DNA of 59,794 nucleotides from Bacteroidales bacterium (GTDB lineage Bacteria; Bacteroidota; Bacteroidia; Bacteroidales; UBA10428): the NCBI GenBank assembly GCA_016926235.1, contig JAFGOZ010000398.1, forward strand, positions 1 to 59,794. Direction: 5' to 3'. The notes under the pieces were generated by a model. That model searched no databases. It was not told the DNA's origin and saw nothing but the letters and a program-made list of their open reading frames with translations. The position numbers and the translations under genes were made by a program. Shown in pieces: positions 59,487-59,794 of the stretch; position 1 is the first letter of the stretch; each line of letters opens with the position of its first letter.

Positions 59487-59794
59487 TTGCAATATTAAGG
59501 CATATCGATTAGATTTGCAAATTATAATGAGTTAAAATTTATTTTGATCAGGAAAAATTTATTTTTACAGTAAATTAATACAATAAATATTTCACGCAAA
59601 GTCCTCGTGATTTGTTGAATCAAACATCAAATTAGATAATTTTAAGAAAATGCTATTTGAAAAGTCCGGTTCGCGTCCTGGAAATTATATTCCTTCGCAA
59701 AGTTTGGACTAGTGTCATGTCAATACTAAAATGTTACGTATTATTCATCCGATGACTTTTTAGTTGTTTCTTTATATTTGCAATTGATCTCAGA
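59487..59794. other. Upstream intergenic region at the window edge
   Basis: No gene is visible. One GCAAAG-type repeat copy, TTCACGCAAAG, lies at 59591-59601. A TATATTTG at 59773-59780 fits the -7 consensus for a plus-strand gene starting beyond the window, without a convincing -33 box. The minus-strand TATAATTTGC near 59520 is a near match for the regulator's promoter, with one base too many between the halves. Confidence 0.4.

Overview
The window comes from a member of the Bacteroidota, most likely an environmental Bacteroidales/Marinilabiliales-type anaerobe. The evidence is a SusC/SusD pair, many secreted lipoproteins and glycosidases in one long co-directional cluster, type IX secretion (T9SS) C-terminal sorting domains, Bacteroidetes-type -7 boxes (TAnnTTTG), and families largely confined to this phylum (DUF3826, DUF4955/DUF6298, GH140). 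No rRNA, tRNA or CRISPR array was recognised.

Layout. (1) Bases 1-9393, plus strand: four tightly packed genes for large cell-surface proteins, namely a truncated tail-fibre-like protein, a small exported protein, a 1780-residue protein with an M23-peptidase-like head, PKD domains, a beta-propeller and a T9SS tail, and an SBBP beta-propeller protein with a T9SS tail. (2) Bases 9394-14089: a 4.7 kb hub of small genes and debris. It holds five toxin-antitoxin or TA-like modules, three fragments of a GIY-YIG endonuclease gene (one split by a palindromic MITE-like insertion with a 6-bp target duplication), two relics of a GH2 gene 3' end, and a duplicated promoter-bearing repeat. (3) Bases 14090-59426, minus strand throughout: a very large polysaccharide utilisation locus (PUL) aimed at pectin.

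In transcription order (high to low coordinate) the PUL starts with a LacI regulator with two AAACGTTT operators. Next come an Fe-alcohol dehydrogenase, a DHDPS-family aldolase, a PdxA-type dehydrogenase, a DUF1537 acid-sugar kinase and a sodium:solute symporter, followed by SusC, SusD and two paralogous EF-hand/T9SS proteins. After a terminator the degradative part follows: pectin methylesterase (CE8), pectate lyase (PL1), a beta-helix/DUF6298 protein, GH140 apiosidase-like, GH43-like, a beta-propeller protein, a GH127-GH105 fusion, GH78, a sialidase-like propeller, an esterase, a secreted TIM-barrel protein, a beta-helix protein, DUF3826, a second GH78 and a GH2. Together they would demethylate and cut pectin outside the cell, import oligosaccharides through SusCD, strip rhamnose, arabinose, galactose, possibly apiose and unsaturated galacturonate in the periplasm, and feed acid-sugar products to the cytoplasmic cassette. 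The last step is inference.

The PUL is peppered with small mobile or repetitive sequences. These include a REP-associated tyrosine transposase between two palindrome clusters, a GxxExxY protein gene bounded by inverted GCAAAG-type repeats, further copies of that repeat between genes and inside N-terminal coding sequence, and a frameshifted four-helix-bundle gene. These repeat/gene associations, the MITE, and the acid-sugar cassette with the EF-hand pair are the most novel-looking content.
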